Shown: positions 27,130 to 36,538, counted from the stretch's first letter. The stretch: DNA of 64,000 nt from Granulicella arctica (GCF_013410065.1 NZ_JACCCW010000001.1:248001-312000), one strand, 5' to 3'. Translations and numbers: made by a program. Notes: generated by a model not told the origin, from the letters alone.

Positions 27130-27174
27130 GCTCTTTGCGGCACGGCTGAAGCCTTGCCCTTCCGAACAACTCTT
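27130..27174. repeat. Second copy of the TGAA-loop palindrome repeat
   Basis: This stretch matches 15923-15968 at about 90 percent, with the core GGCACGGC-TGAA-GCCTTGCC (27139-27158); the stem carries one mismatch. It lies between ruvX and the next gene. Confidence 0.65.
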
Positions 27175-27193
27175 CACCATCTGAAGCGGAAAG

Positions 27194-27234
27194 AAAAATG
27201 GCCAGACAGATTGCATTCTGTCTGGCCATATTTT
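27194..27234. terminator. Terminator after the TonB receptor operon
   Basis: ATGGCCAGACAG and its exact complement form a 12-base stem with an eight-base loop, flanked by A- and T-rich runs on both sides. It lies 14 bases beyond the stop of the minus-strand TonB receptor gene, so it ends that operon and could also stop opposite transcripts. Confidence 0.85.
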
Positions 27235-27247
27235 CTGCGATTACGGG

Positions 27248-30200
27248 TTAGAAGGTGAGCTTTAGTGCGGCCTGGGCGACTCGTGCGGGGATGGCCCCGG
27301 TAGAGGTGATCTGACCGAAGTTCGAGTCATCCGGGTTTGAGTCCGGCTGACCGTAGCTGGGATGGTTGAGTGCGTTGAAGGCTTCGAAGCGGAACTGTAG
27401 CCCATAGCGTTCCTGGTACTTCCAGACCTTCTGAACGCCGAGATCGGCGGTGTAGATCGGAGCGCCCTGGATGAGGTACTTGGGAGAGTTTCCGGCAGTG
27501 TTGACTGCATTCTCCTTGAACGCTGCCGCATTGAAGTAATGGTTGAGCCAGTTCGATTTGTTTCCCTGACGAACCTGGAGTGGCTGACCAGTGAGGTCGG
27601 CACGATCCTGGTAGACCAGGAAGCCGGAGTTATTGTTTCCGTTGCCGCCGTTGATGGTGAAGGGTGGTCCGGACTGCAAAGTCACTAGTCCGCTGAGCGA
27701 CCAGCCACCGATGACATTGCGTACAAGTGGGTTGAAGCCTTCGAACTTCGGAGCTTCGTAGGTGAAGTTGGTGACCGAGACGGTCGGATAGTTGAGACTG
27801 GACGGGCCGTGGTCGTGGCCGATGTTATGCGGGTCGCTGACGCTCGACTCGAAGGATGGGTCGCCTGATCCACCTACATCAAAGGTATGAGACCAGGTGA
27901 AGTTCGATTGCACCTGGATGTTATGCGATAGACGCTTCTCGATGCCTACCTGAAGTGAGTTGTAGCTGGAGGTGCCACCGATCTGTACCTGAATGATCGA
28001 GCCAAAGTTTGTCATGGAGCGGTTGTCGTTGGCGTAGGTCGTGACGCCGCTGGTGGTGGTGGGATCGCTGTTGGCACCGGGGTTCAGTTCGATCGGTGTG
28101 GCGAGGTGATAGGTTTGGCTGCCCACGTAGGCGACGTGAAGGGCGAGCGTATCGGTGAACTGCTGCTCTACCGATAGATTCCAGCTTTGCACCATAGCGA
28201 CACGGAAGTTTTTCGGGAAGACTGCGCCGAGTTGCATGGGTGTCGTGAAGGTGGAGGTAGAAGCCGGCACTACGCTCGGCGAGGCGAATGGAGGAAAAGG
28301 GCTCGAGTTCGTGGAGTTGAATCCGTTCCAGGGGTGATCGAAGGAGATAGGGCTTGACCCGGCGTTGAGGGAGAAGGATGGATTGAAGGGTGCGGTGTCG
28401 TAAACGTGGTTGTAGCTCGCGTCTTCGAGAGGCGTTGTGAACATCCCGAAGCCTGCGCGGACGGAGGTCTTCGGAAGAGGTTGGAAGGCAATGCCGATGC
28501 GCGGCTCAAAGTAGAGCCACGACGTGGGCATGATAGCGGAGTTGATGCCCGTGTCGCCCGGGAAGACAACGCCTACGGGGGCATTGGGATAACGGGTGCT
28601 CTGTTGGCCGGGGACGAAGGCAGCGCCACGGCCGCCCTCGATGCTAAGCGGCGTGTAGGGATCCCAGCGCAGGCCCGCGTTGATGGTCAGGTTGGGACGC
28701 AGCTTGTACTGGTCCTGCGCGTAGAAACCCGTCATCCAGCCTTTGACGCTGCCGCTCTCACCTGCGTTCTGCGAGAAGCTCTGGACGTCACCCATGAGGA
28801 AGTCCGAGAGGGTAAAGCCAGTAAAGGAGTTGGCGATGTTCAGGCCAGGATTTGCACCGTAGCCGGAGCTCTCGTGCGTGTAGCGGTGCAGGACATCGGT
28901 TCCGAAGTACATGGTGTGCTTGCCGTGAGTAAAGGTCAGGGTGTCTGAGAAGCCCCAGTTCCTCCGCTTCGTATCGTTGACGGATCCACCGAAGAGGGTG
29001 AAGCCTAGAGCGCCACCATAGAGTGAGTTACCGTCGATGGCGGAGATGCCGCCCATGTAGCAGGAGCCCGGAGGATCGGATACATCGATGTAGTTCGAGA
29101 GGCACTCCTGTACGCCGCTCTTGCTGAAGAGGGGTGTGCCGGAGCCAAAGTCGAAGGACTGGTAGAAGGCGGTGATGCTGTTGAGGAGATTCTGGCTGAT
29201 GGTCCAGGAGTGATTGACGGCGTCATTGATATAGATACCGTGCAGGCCCTGTACGCCGGCCAGAAGATTGCCGGGGATGCCGGCTCCGGGTTGATTGAAG
29301 TTGTACATGAAATTGCGCACGAAGACGCGTTGGCGATCGTTGATGTTGTAGTCGATGCGGCCGGTGCCCTCATCGAAGCTAGCGCGTTTCTTGGGGCTAA
29401 CGAAGTTGGTCAGGCCGGTTGCGGCGTCTCCACCGAGGGGAAGCGAGGCTGCGAGTGCGACAGCGCCAGGGCTGAACAGGGCTGGGTTGATCTGGTTGCG
29501 CTTGCCGTTGACGGTTGCGAAGGGCGCTTTGAGATCGACGGCGACGGCGCTGAAGTCTCCGTTGAGCATGGCTTGTGTGGGCGTGTAGGTGGTGTTCTCG
29601 GTGGCCACGGTGCTGGCGCGGGTGCCCTGGTAGTTGGCGAAGAAGAAGAGCTTGTCCTTGATGATTGGACCGCCGAGATAGCCACCAAACTGGTTACGCT
29701 TCAGCGAGTCGACCTGATGGCTGAAGTAGTCAGAGGCGTTAAGTACGTCGTTGCGGAGGAACTCGAAGGCCCCTCCGTGGAAGGAGTTCGAGCCGCCCTT
29801 GCTCTGGATGCTGACGACTGCGCCTGGCGAGAAGCCGTAACGAGCGTCGAAGTTGTTTGAGATAACACGGAACTCCTGGGTGGCGTCGGCGTTGGGGAAT
29901 GGCGCGGCGAGCAGCGCGAAGTAGTCCATGTTGGTGACGCCGTCGAGCAGGTAGTAGGTGCTTCCCTGCCGTCCGCCGCCGGCTGAGCCGCTGGACTGGG
30001 TGGGGAAGGAGTTGGTAGTGGGCAAGGTAGAGGCTTGTGACTGGAGCTCGTTGGTGACACCCGTTGTGAGGAAGACGAGGCTTGAAGGATCGCGACCGTT
30101 CAACGGCAGCTCTTTGATCGAGTCTTCGTTGACGACCGCGCTGATCTCAGCGGTGCTTGCGTTGATGATTGTGGGGTTCGAGCTGACGGTAATGGTGTCG

Positions 30201-30550
30201 TTCGTGCCCCCGGTCTTGAGGACGATGTTGAGCGTGGCGCTTTGTCCGATGGTAAGGGTGATATTGGTTTGCAGGGTCTCCGCAAAGCCGGTTGCAGTTG
30301 ATGCGATTTTGTAGGGTCCGGCAGGCAAGGAAGGCACAGTGTACTCGCCCTGCGCGTCTGAGACGACTCTGGTGGTTGCGTTGGTTCCGGTGTTCGTGAT
30401 GGTGATCTGAGCTTGCGGGATGGCTGCGCCGGTTGCATCTGTGACGAGGCCAGTGAGTCTAGCGCCGGTGACCTGCGCCCTGACTCCTGGACAGAATAGG
30501 ACGATGGCGAATAGCGCCAGTGCGGAGATGAGTCGTGAGAGTTGTTTCAT
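27248..30550 (-). CDS. TonB-dependent receptor with carboxypeptidase-regulatory-like domain
   Basis: An 1100-residue outer-membrane receptor. The signal peptide (MKQLSRLISALALFAIVLFCPGV..., cut near RAQ) precedes a regulatory-like domain (GARLTGLVTDATGAAIPQAQ). The plug has KELPLNGRDPSSLVFLTTGV and GGSNSFHGGAFEFLRNDVLNA. The barrel ends in AALKLTF with terminal Phe. ATG 30550 is chosen over 30643 because it places the signal peptide at the N-terminus and has GGGG six bases upstream. It is the last gene of an apparent operon with the acetyltransferase-like and GH89 genes, so its ligand is probably a glycosaminoglycan-like or GlcNAc-containing oligosaccharide (inference). Confidence 0.93.
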   Translation of the reverse strand: MKQLSRLISALALFAIVLFCPGVRAQVTGARLTGLVTDATGAAIPQAQITITNTGTNATTRVVSDAQGEYTVPSLPAGPYKIASTATGFAETLQTNITLTIGQSATLNIVLKTGGTNDTITVSSNPTIINASTAEISAVVNEDSIKELPLNGRDPSSLVFLTTGVTNELQSQASTLPTTNSFPTQSSGSAGGGRQGSTYYLLDGVTNMDYFALLAAPFPNADATQEFRVISNNFDARYGFSPGAVVSIQSKGGSNSFHGGAFEFLRNDVLNASDYFSHQVDSLKRNQFGGYLGGPIIKDKLFFFANYQGTRASTVATENTTYTPTQAMLNGDFSAVAVDLKAPFATVNGKRNQINPALFSPGAVALAASLPLGGDAATGLTNFVSPKKRASFDEGTGRIDYNINDRQRVFVRNFMYNFNQPGAGIPGNLLAGVQGLHGIYINDAVNHSWTISQNLLNSITAFYQSFDFGSGTPLFSKSGVQECLSNYIDVSDPPGSCYMGGISAIDGNSLYGGALGFTLFGGSVNDTKRRNWGFSDTLTFTHGKHTMYFGTDVLHRYTHESSGYGANPGLNIANSFTGFTLSDFLMGDVQSFSQNAGESGSVKGWMTGFYAQDQYKLRPNLTINAGLRWDPYTPLSIEGGRGAAFVPGQQSTRYPNAPVGVVFPGDTGINSAIMPTSWLYFEPRIGIAFQPLPKTSVRAGFGMFTTPLEDASYNHVYDTAPFNPSFSLNAGSSPISFDHPWNGFNSTNSSPFPPFASPSVVPASTSTFTTPMQLGAVFPKNFRVAMVQSWNLSVEQQFTDTLALHVAYVGSQTYHLATPIELNPGANSDPTTTSGVTTYANDNRSMTNFGSIIQVQIGGTSSYNSLQVGIEKRLSHNIQVQSNFTWSHTFDVGGSGDPSFESSVSDPHNIGHDHGPSSLNYPTVSVTNFTYEAPKFEGFNPLVRNVIGGWSLSGLVTLQSGPPFTINGGNGNNNSGFLVYQDRADLTGQPLQVRQGNKSNWLNHYFNAAAFKENAVNTAGNSPKYLIQGAPIYTADLGVQKVWKYQERYGLQFRFEAFNALNHPSYGQPDSNPDDSNFGQITSTGAIPARVAQAALKLTF

Positions 30551-30588
30551 GAGATGCCCCTTATATGAAAGCTGAATACGAGTTCTAG

Positions 30589-31740
30589 TTAGAGCTTGAT
30601 GAAGATGCGTTTGCGATGGAGCAGCCATGCCGGGATGAAGCATATGGCGACGAAGAGGATGGAGTAGACGAGAGATCCGAGGGCTGGCGTGCCGAGGTGC
30701 ATGAAGTAGTTTAAGTAGACGTACTCCTGGAAGCTTTGCGTCTGGTTGACCTTGAAGACTGAGACGGCAGAAGAGAGAAGCTCGGAGATGACGTACGCGG
30801 TGATTGCGTTTGTGCCGAAGACGAGCAGAGGGTAGGTCCAGCGACCACGCGACTGGCGGATCTCTACGATGTAGTAACTGACGGCAAGTAGAAGCATGCT
30901 GAGGCCGCCGGCGTAGAGCACGTAGGAGCTGGTCCAGAGCTTCTTGTTGAGAGGGAGGTTTTGGGACCAGAGCAGACCGGCGACGACCAAGACGATGCCT
31001 GCTCCAAGCAGGCCGAAGAGCTTTTGTCCTGCGGGACGCGCTTGCTTGATCCAGGCTCCGGCCAGGAGTCCGAGGAGCGTTGTGCCGAAGGCTGGGAGAT
31101 CGCTGAGGAGACCTTCTGGATCGCGTGTGAGCTCAAAGAGGCGATGCGGGAAGATGTGACGATCAAGCCAGGCGACCAGGTTGATGTCGTGATCAAGGAG
31201 CGGAAAGTCTCTACCAGGAACACCGTGGCCCGGTACTGGGACGAAGCGTAGAAGCACCCAATAGCCAAGCACGGCAGCTATGAACAGCGCGACGCGAGGT
31301 GCGATGCGGTCGGTCACGAGCTGTAACAGCGCAGCGAGCAGATAACAGACGGCGATGCGCTGGAGGACTCCGTAGATGCGCAGGGTGCCGAGATGGAAGT
31401 AGGGAAAACCATTGACGACAAGGCCGAAGAAGACGAGTAGAACGAAGCGTCGCACGATGCTGGTGAGCATAACGGCGTTGCTCGTGGCTTTGGCGCGGTG
31501 TGCGCTGAAGGAGAGCACCATTGAGATGCCCATGATGAAGAGGAAGGTGGGGAAGACGAGGTCGGTTGGAGTGAAGCCGTTCCATGGCGAGTGGTTCAGA
31601 GAACGGTACGCCAGGTCGTTGTTCCCGTTGTTGTTGACGAGGATCATGAAGGCGACGGTGAGGCCGCGCAGGACGTCGATCGACAGCAGACGCGTCTTCG
31701 GTTTGATGGAGAGGGACGGGGGTGCGGTCGCTGTCGACAT
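30589..31740 (-). CDS. HGSNAT/NagX-like membrane acyltransferase
   Basis: A 383-residue polytopic membrane protein of the heparan-alpha-glucosaminide N-acetyltransferase family (HGSNAT, DUF1624/DUF5009). The first helix carries RLLSIDVLRGLTVAFMILVNN, followed by FTPTDLVFPTFLFIMGISM, the most conserved part of the family. About ten further helices follow, and LRIYGVLQRIAVCYLLAAL is also typical. In animals HGSNAT moves acetyl from cytosolic acetyl-CoA to terminal glucosamine on the other membrane face. The ATG at 31740 (GGAG ten bases upstream) is preferred over 31788, which would overlap the GH89 gene. It sits 31 bases after the GH89 gene and 38 bases before the TonB gene. Confidence 0.88.
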   Translation of the reverse strand: MSTATAPPSLSIKPKTRLLSIDVLRGLTVAFMILVNNNGNNDLAYRSLNHSPWNGFTPTDLVFPTFLFIMGISMVLSFSAHRAKATSNAVMLTSIVRRFVLLVFFGLVVNGFPYFHLGTLRIYGVLQRIAVCYLLAALLQLVTDRIAPRVALFIAAVLGYWVLLRFVPVPGHGVPGRDFPLLDHDINLVAWLDRHIFPHRLFELTRDPEGLLSDLPAFGTTLLGLLAGAWIKQARPAGQKLFGLLGAGIVLVVAGLLWSQNLPLNKKLWTSSYVLYAGGLSMLLLAVSYYIVEIRQSRGRWTYPLLVFGTNAITAYVISELLSSAVSVFKVNQTQSFQEYVYLNYFMHLGTPALGSLVYSILFVAICFIPAWLLHRKRIFIKL

Positions 31741-31771
31741 GAGATGTTCGCTCCTTTCCGTGGAATCGGTG

Positions 31772-34054
31772 CTAAGACAAACGTTCAATTTCGGTCAACA
31801 GGGCGTGTGATTCGGCGATGAGATCGGGGACCGGGAGCGGCTTGCTGGGCCGGTACGGAGAGGAGAGCCAGGTCTGTTGCCAGAGGTCGAGCGAGAAGGA
31901 GCGGCCGGTGTGACGGCTTGAGAACCATGCTTCCCAGCGAGCGGCGTAGTAGTCGCGGATGAGGCCGGACCAGACGCGAGAGGCGTAGTCCGAGAGCTCT
32001 GGCCATCCCCAGGTGGTGATTAGCAGGCGGGCATTCTCGTCGTAGAAGGTTGCCTCATCGTCTGCCTTGGCGTAGGCGCGTGCCGCCTGTATCCAGGTCT
32101 CGAGGCGCCGGTCGGGTCTGAGATTCATCAGCCCGTCGATGCGGCGCATCCATTCCACGGCGCGGCCTGCGTGCATGACGGCGACTTCGTCTTGTTTTGC
32201 GTCACCGGCCTGAACTGCAAGAGCGAGGGCCTTATCTACGCCGCCTCCGGCTGCTTGAGCGATGAGCTCGATGAGGTCGTTACGATAAAGCTCGTTCTGC
32301 CCAAGCTGAGGAGCACAGGAGAGGAAGAGCTCCACGGCGTGTTGGAAGGTCGGGCCGGAGTCGACCGAGGCGGCGATTGGGTGCACGCTCGGCTCTCCCT
32401 GCCATGCCTGCTTGGTCATCCAGATGTGCGAGCTGTAGGCGCTTTCGAGCAGTAGAGTCCATGCCTGCTGCATCGCGGGCGGACAGGCACCGTAGCGCGA
32501 GCGACAGTAGGCTGGGATCCAAGTGGACAGGTCGATCGCTTCGGACTGCCATCCTGCATCGGTCATCAGCTCGTAGACGACCTCGTTGGTCTCGATGCCC
32601 TCGGGGCATATGCCCCAGCCGACGAGGTTGCCGTGTTCGGGGCTGGCGAGGACGGTTGAAGGCTCGGTCGCCATCAGCTTCAGGTTGCCCTTGATGTTGT
32701 TGTTGCCACCGAAGGTGTGGGCCATGCCATTGATCCACTGTTTGCCGAAGAACGCCTTCTGGAGCTTCCACTGGCCGGGCGAGTATTTTCCCTGGACTGC
32801 GGGCGTGAGGTCGTTGGCGTAGTCGATGATGAGCATGCGGTCGTTCGGAATGCCGCGCAGGAGTGCCTCGACCGACTCGTTGTTCCAGAAGACGGAGTCG
32901 TATACGAAGAGCCAGCCCTGCATGACCCAGGTTCCCTTGGGATCGCCGGCCTGGATGCCTTCGAAGACGGTTCGGCCGAAGCGTTCGAGATCTTCGTAGC
33001 GGTGGTCTTCGCGGACTGGGACAGCGAGCTCGTTGAAGGTGTCGGCCAGGTAGTACTCGACCTCGCCGTACTCGGCTTTGTACTCGTCGATGAACTTCTT
33101 GCCGATCTGGCGGTATAGCTCCTGCTGGTCGGGATGGAGGATGAAGGTGCGCGTGCTGCGCGGGATGGTCTTGAACTCCTCGGGGAGCCAGAGCAGGGTA
33201 AATGTTTCGACGTTCGGGTGGAGGCGTTTGAAACCCTGGGGGACGAAGCCCGCGAAAGCTGGCGCGACCGGCTTCATGCCGAGCTCGCGCATGCGGTCCA
33301 GGACCATGCGCTGTAGGAGGCGTTTTTCTTCGATGAAATGCTGCGGCAGGGGTCCGGCGAGGTTATTGATGTTACCCATACGATGCCAGGGCAGGTGGGC
33401 GGGCCCGACGGAGAAGGTGTCGATCTCAGCTTGTGTCAGTCCAAGCGAGAGCCAGACACGGTTCCAGATGACCTCTTGACCTTCGAGAGCCAGGGGCATG
33501 TTGATGCCACGAAGGGCCATCCAGTCGAGCTCGCGTTCCCAGCGCGGCCAATCCCAGAAGGCCATTGTGTAACCGTAGGTGCAGGGGTTCAGATACTGGA
33601 CGAACTTATATGGGCAGATGACGCGATGGTGGGCGACGTCAGGGAGCTGTGCGGGGAGGTCGAGATTGCGGCCGCTCCAGGTGATCATGGCATGGCACTG
33701 CTGGCGGAGGTAGCTGTAGACACCTCGGCACAGGCTGACGCCACTACTGCCGGAGACAGTTACACGTCCGTCGCTGGCGGAGAGCTCGTAGACCTCGTGC
33801 CCGTCGACGGATGGCAGGAGGTGCAGATCGAACTCCGCTGCCCGATTGCCGAGCTGGCGGTTGAGGACGCCACGACAGGCTTCGACGGCAGCCTCGGACG
33901 CTGGCCTGATTGCTCCTCTCTCTGGGGCCTTGCCAGGAGCAGGGCTAGAGGTATCCAGGCTCTTGCTGGATACAGCCGACTCTCCAGAAGCAGGGGAAGC
34001 GGCGAGCGCAGCTCCGGCGCAGGAGAGCTCGATGAATTTACGTCGCGTCCACAT
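31772..34054 (-). CDS. GH89 alpha-N-acetylglucosaminidase
   Basis: A 760-residue exported glycosidase of family GH89 (relatives of human NAGLU), which removes terminal alpha-linked N-acetylglucosamine. The N-terminus MWTRRKFIELSC resembles a twin-arginine signal. After an N-terminal domain, the catalytic barrel starts at about residue 150 (NPCTYGYTMAFWDWPRWERELDWMALRGINMPLA). The two catalytic glutamates are probably E342 (ADTFNEL) and E485 (CPEGIETNEVVY). The GGNNNIKGN and WELL-like motifs fit, and an all-alpha C-terminal domain follows. It starts an apparent operon with the acetyltransferase-like gene and TonB receptor, and a LacI-type palindrome lies about 50 bases upstream. Confidence 0.94.
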   Translation of the reverse strand: MWTRRKFIELSCAGAALAASPASGESAVSSKSLDTSSPAPGKAPERGAIRPASEAAVEACRGVLNRQLGNRAAEFDLHLLPSVDGHEVYELSASDGRVTVSGSSGVSLCRGVYSYLRQQCHAMITWSGRNLDLPAQLPDVAHHRVICPYKFVQYLNPCTYGYTMAFWDWPRWERELDWMALRGINMPLALEGQEVIWNRVWLSLGLTQAEIDTFSVGPAHLPWHRMGNINNLAGPLPQHFIEEKRLLQRMVLDRMRELGMKPVAPAFAGFVPQGFKRLHPNVETFTLLWLPEEFKTIPRSTRTFILHPDQQELYRQIGKKFIDEYKAEYGEVEYYLADTFNELAVPVREDHRYEDLERFGRTVFEGIQAGDPKGTWVMQGWLFVYDSVFWNNESVEALLRGIPNDRMLIIDYANDLTPAVQGKYSPGQWKLQKAFFGKQWINGMAHTFGGNNNIKGNLKLMATEPSTVLASPEHGNLVGWGICPEGIETNEVVYELMTDAGWQSEAIDLSTWIPAYCRSRYGACPPAMQQAWTLLLESAYSSHIWMTKQAWQGEPSVHPIAASVDSGPTFQHAVELFLSCAPQLGQNELYRNDLIELIAQAAGGGVDKALALAVQAGDAKQDEVAVMHAGRAVEWMRRIDGLMNLRPDRRLETWIQAARAYAKADDEATFYDENARLLITTWGWPELSDYASRVWSGLIRDYYAARWEAWFSSRHTGRSFSLDLWQQTWLSSPYRPSKPLPVPDLIAESHALLTEIERLS

Positions 34055-34100
34055 TCATATTTCTCCGATGGCGAAACGTTCGCATCCTAGGGTGTGGACC

Positions 34101-34142
34101 TCAAAGCGTTTTCACCGTTTCGGCTTGGTTTTCACCGTGAAA
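34101..34142. promoter_or_regulatory. LacI-type operator candidate and adjacent palindrome upstream of GH89
   Basis: TCAAAGCGTTTTCA (34101-34114; complement TGAAAACGCTTTGA) matches the general LacI-family operator shape TGxAAxCGxTTxCA. About 15 bases further, TTTCAC-C-GTGAAA (34130-34142) is a perfect palindrome; TTTTCACCGT occurs twice. They lie 45-90 bases upstream of the GH89 start, where repressors bind. No LacI-family gene is in the window. Confidence 0.45.
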
Positions 34143-34303
34143 TACGATGTTGTGACAGATTCTGAAGGAGTTACAGCGTCGGACTAAGATGTCTACAGTC
34201 CGCTTTTTGGGCTTCCAGGAGGGGGAAATGCTGTCTGCGCGACATCCGGACGCATGGGATCACCTGCCTTTGAGTAAGCAGGACTTGACGCCTGGATGTT
34301 CTA

Positions 34304-35566
34304 TCAGGGCTTGATCAGTCTGTAGTTTACGACCCGAGCCTCTGGCGCGTTGCCACCTATGCTGGAGGTCTCGAGCAGGACTTCGAAGTACGGCATGTGG
34401 TCCCGGGTCGCCCCGATCGCTTGAGCGAAGTTTTTAAACTCGACGGAGCTGAAGGGAAAATCGGCGGCAGATTCGGTACCCGCCATGCCTGTTCCCTGGA
34501 ACAGAAGAGCTTCCCCATTGCCTTCGATGCCGGGAAGAAAGGCAAGAACGCCATAGCTCTGCCTCGCTCCATCCGAGACCCGATCCCGATAGATTGGCAA
34601 CTCACCCTTTTCGGGATGCTTATTAAGGACATACCCCTCTGCCGCTTTCCAATCCCAGTTGACATCGAAGTTCAACCGATCTTTGAAAAGCCCAACCCAG
34701 GGGTTTGCTCCAATGCCGCCGATCAGAATGACATTGCGGCTCTTCAGATCATCGATCCGAAGCACGCGGGCGTTGCGGGTCTCGACATCGGCCTTGCTCG
34801 CCTGGGGTAACCTGCCCAATCTCAGCGCCAGGTTGAGATCGGCGGAACTTGTGTACTGGTGCGAGGCAAACCATTCGCTAGTCAGCGACGCCGTACCGAT
34901 ACTCGGCAGATTTGCTTTGCTCAGATAGGTGCCGCTCAGATATTCGTCCAGTTGAACTGGACTTTTCGTAAACTCTTGAAACAGCACGAGGGCATCGTCC
35001 GACGGAACGATTAATACCGGCCGGTTCGGGGTAAAGAGCTCTGACCAAAGCGCATCCGCGGCAGTTCGAGGTTGTGGGTTGCCAAACCGCAGGTAAACGA
35101 GTGCGATTCCGACCAGCAGAACCATTGCAGCGAAACCAGCCCAAAGAAGTCCAGGGCGCGGCCACCGTCTCTGCGCCGGGGAGCTTACTGGTAGCGCGGC
35201 ACGCGTGGGTTCGTCCAGGACCGCCTCTGCCGCCATTGCAGGATGTCTCCCGCTCCTGGATAGAGCGGCTCGCGGTTCGAAGACAGGGACATAGCCTCCC
35301 TTAGGGATTGTTACGATCAGCGCACTATGTGGGCACTCGTGCTCAAAATATTCTTCGAGCCGTTGCCGCAACAAGCGTGCCTGACTTCGCACGATACTGT
35401 CATCCGAGGCACTATAAGCCGCCGAGCGACCGAAGACATGGATGCCAATCTGCTGCTCGTTAATCTCTCGAGCGCGGTCTTCAATCAACCATAAGCAGAT
35501 GAACTCAAGGAACTTCGTCAACCGCGGAGATTTTGCGAACGTCCGCGAGGCTGCAATCTGTTGCAA
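34304..35566 (-). CDS. Membrane-anchored regulator-like protein (paralogue of 60302-61648)
   Basis: About 420 residues. The N-terminal domain (about 12-97) has the pattern IGIHVFGRSAAY...DSIVRSQARLLRQRLEEYF...IVTIPKGGYVPVF. This pattern recurs widely in bacteria before cyclase, kinase or TPR domains and resembles a winged-helix DNA-binding fold. A linker and one membrane segment (about 139-159) follow. The extracytoplasmic domain contains VILIGGIGANPWVGLFKDRLNF and closes with YFEVLLETS...VVNYRL. The paralogue near the right end shares the whole layout. The start shown is a TTG with no clear ribosome-binding site, so the N-terminus is uncertain. A one-component sensor-regulator role is inference. 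It lies 250 bases upstream of the GH89 operon, same strand. Confidence 0.75.
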   Translation of the reverse strand: MQQIAASRTFAKSPRLTKFLEFICLWLIEDRAREINEQQIGIHVFGRSAAYSASDDSIVRSQARLLRQRLEEYFEHECPHSALIVTIPKGGYVPVFEPRAALSRSGRHPAMAAEAVLDEPTRAALPVSSPAQRRWPRPGLLWAGFAAMVLLVGIALVYLRFGNPQPRTAADALWSELFTPNRPVLIVPSDDALVLFQEFTKSPVQLDEYLSGTYLSKANLPSIGTASLTSEWFASHQYTSSADLNLALRLGRLPQASKADVETRNARVLRIDDLKSRNVILIGGIGANPWVGLFKDRLNFDVNWDWKAAEGYVLNKHPEKGELPIYRDRVSDGARQSYGVLAFLPGIEGNGEALLFQGTGMAGTESAADFPFSSVEFKNFAQAIGATRDHMPYFEVLLETSSIGGNAPEARVVNYRLIKP

Positions 35567-35719
35567 TAGCAGCAGTCGTTCGTCACTTTGATGCTGTGAC
35601 CGTGCGCCTGCGAGTGACGACTCAGGCTTCGAAGTGGAATGGATCGCAATGCGTTAAATTTACCATCCGCATCCGAGGCTTCACAGTCGCTTCTGAGAGG
35701 GGAACAGAGAAAAAGAGCC

Positions 35720-36538
35720 CTATCGGCTGGCTGTTCTATCTGCCGACAGGGAATTCATGCGAAGAGCTGCCTTATTCCGCAGCAGCTTCCGCAGATGGTC
35801 GCTATATGTCCTACTTACGCGCAGGGCTGTTCCATTCTGTAGCGTCACACAGCAGTCGCGGTTGGGCAGCGAAGAGATGCTTGCAATGCGGTTGACGCGC
35901 ACGATGGCCCCGCGATGGATTCGGATGAACGCGGCGGCGTCGAGTCGGCTGCTCAGTACACTCAGTGACTCACGAATCAGGTGAGTGCGTGTTCCTACAT
36001 GAATTTCGGCATAGTCGCCCTGTGCTTCAATCCAATCGATTTCGTCTACGTTCACGAAGCGCACTTGTTTGCCAATGCGCACGCTGAGCTCACGCAGCTG
36101 AGGTTGTGTGGTCTCTTCCTGGTCTGTGCGTAGTAGCTTCTGCATCCGTTCGCGATACTCTGCTGCTCCCTGATTGTCTAGAACACGCCGCGCGTGCTGT
36201 AGCGCTGCGGAAAAACGTGCGTCATCCACTGGTTTGAGCAGGTAATCGATCGCATGCACTTCGAATGCTCGCAACACATATTCATCGAACGCCGTAAGAA
36301 AGATGACGAAGGGATGCGCTTCCAGGGGCAAGGAGCGCAGGAGATCGATGCCATTCAGATATGGCATTTGGATATCAAGAAAGACGAGGTCCGGCTTTTG
36401 TTTGAGGATGAACTCCTGAGCTTCACGCCCATTGACACACTCCCCGATGATCTCGATGTCCCGGTGGTGTTGCAGCCGAAGTGCCACGCCTTGTCTGGCA
36501 AGCGGTTCATCATCGACAACAAGTACCCTGATCTTCAT
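35720..36538 (-). CDS. LytTR-type response regulator
   Basis: A 272-residue DNA-binding regulator. Residues 1-120 form a receiver domain (acidic pair D9-D10, phosphorylatable D55 in DLVFLDIQMPY, then FLTAFDEY and YLLKPVDDARF). Residues about 145-250 form a LytTR domain: VDEIDWIEAQGDYAEIHVGTRTHLIRESL, then FIRIHRGAIVRVNRI. LytTR proteins bind direct repeats and control secreted or cell-surface functions. The start overlaps the stop of the kinase gene by four bases, so the two are co-translated and form a two-component system. Confidence 0.94.
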   Translation of the reverse strand: MKIRVLVVDDEPLARQGVALRLQHHRDIEIIGECVNGREAQEFILKQKPDLVFLDIQMPYLNGIDLLRSLPLEAHPFVIFLTAFDEYVLRAFEVHAIDYLLKPVDDARFSAALQHARRVLDNQGAAEYRERMQKLLRTDQEETTQPQLRELSVRIGKQVRFVNVDEIDWIEAQGDYAEIHVGTRTHLIRESLSVLSSRLDAAAFIRIHRGAIVRVNRIASISSLPNRDCCVTLQNGTALRVSRTYSDHLRKLLRNKAALRMNSLSADRTASR

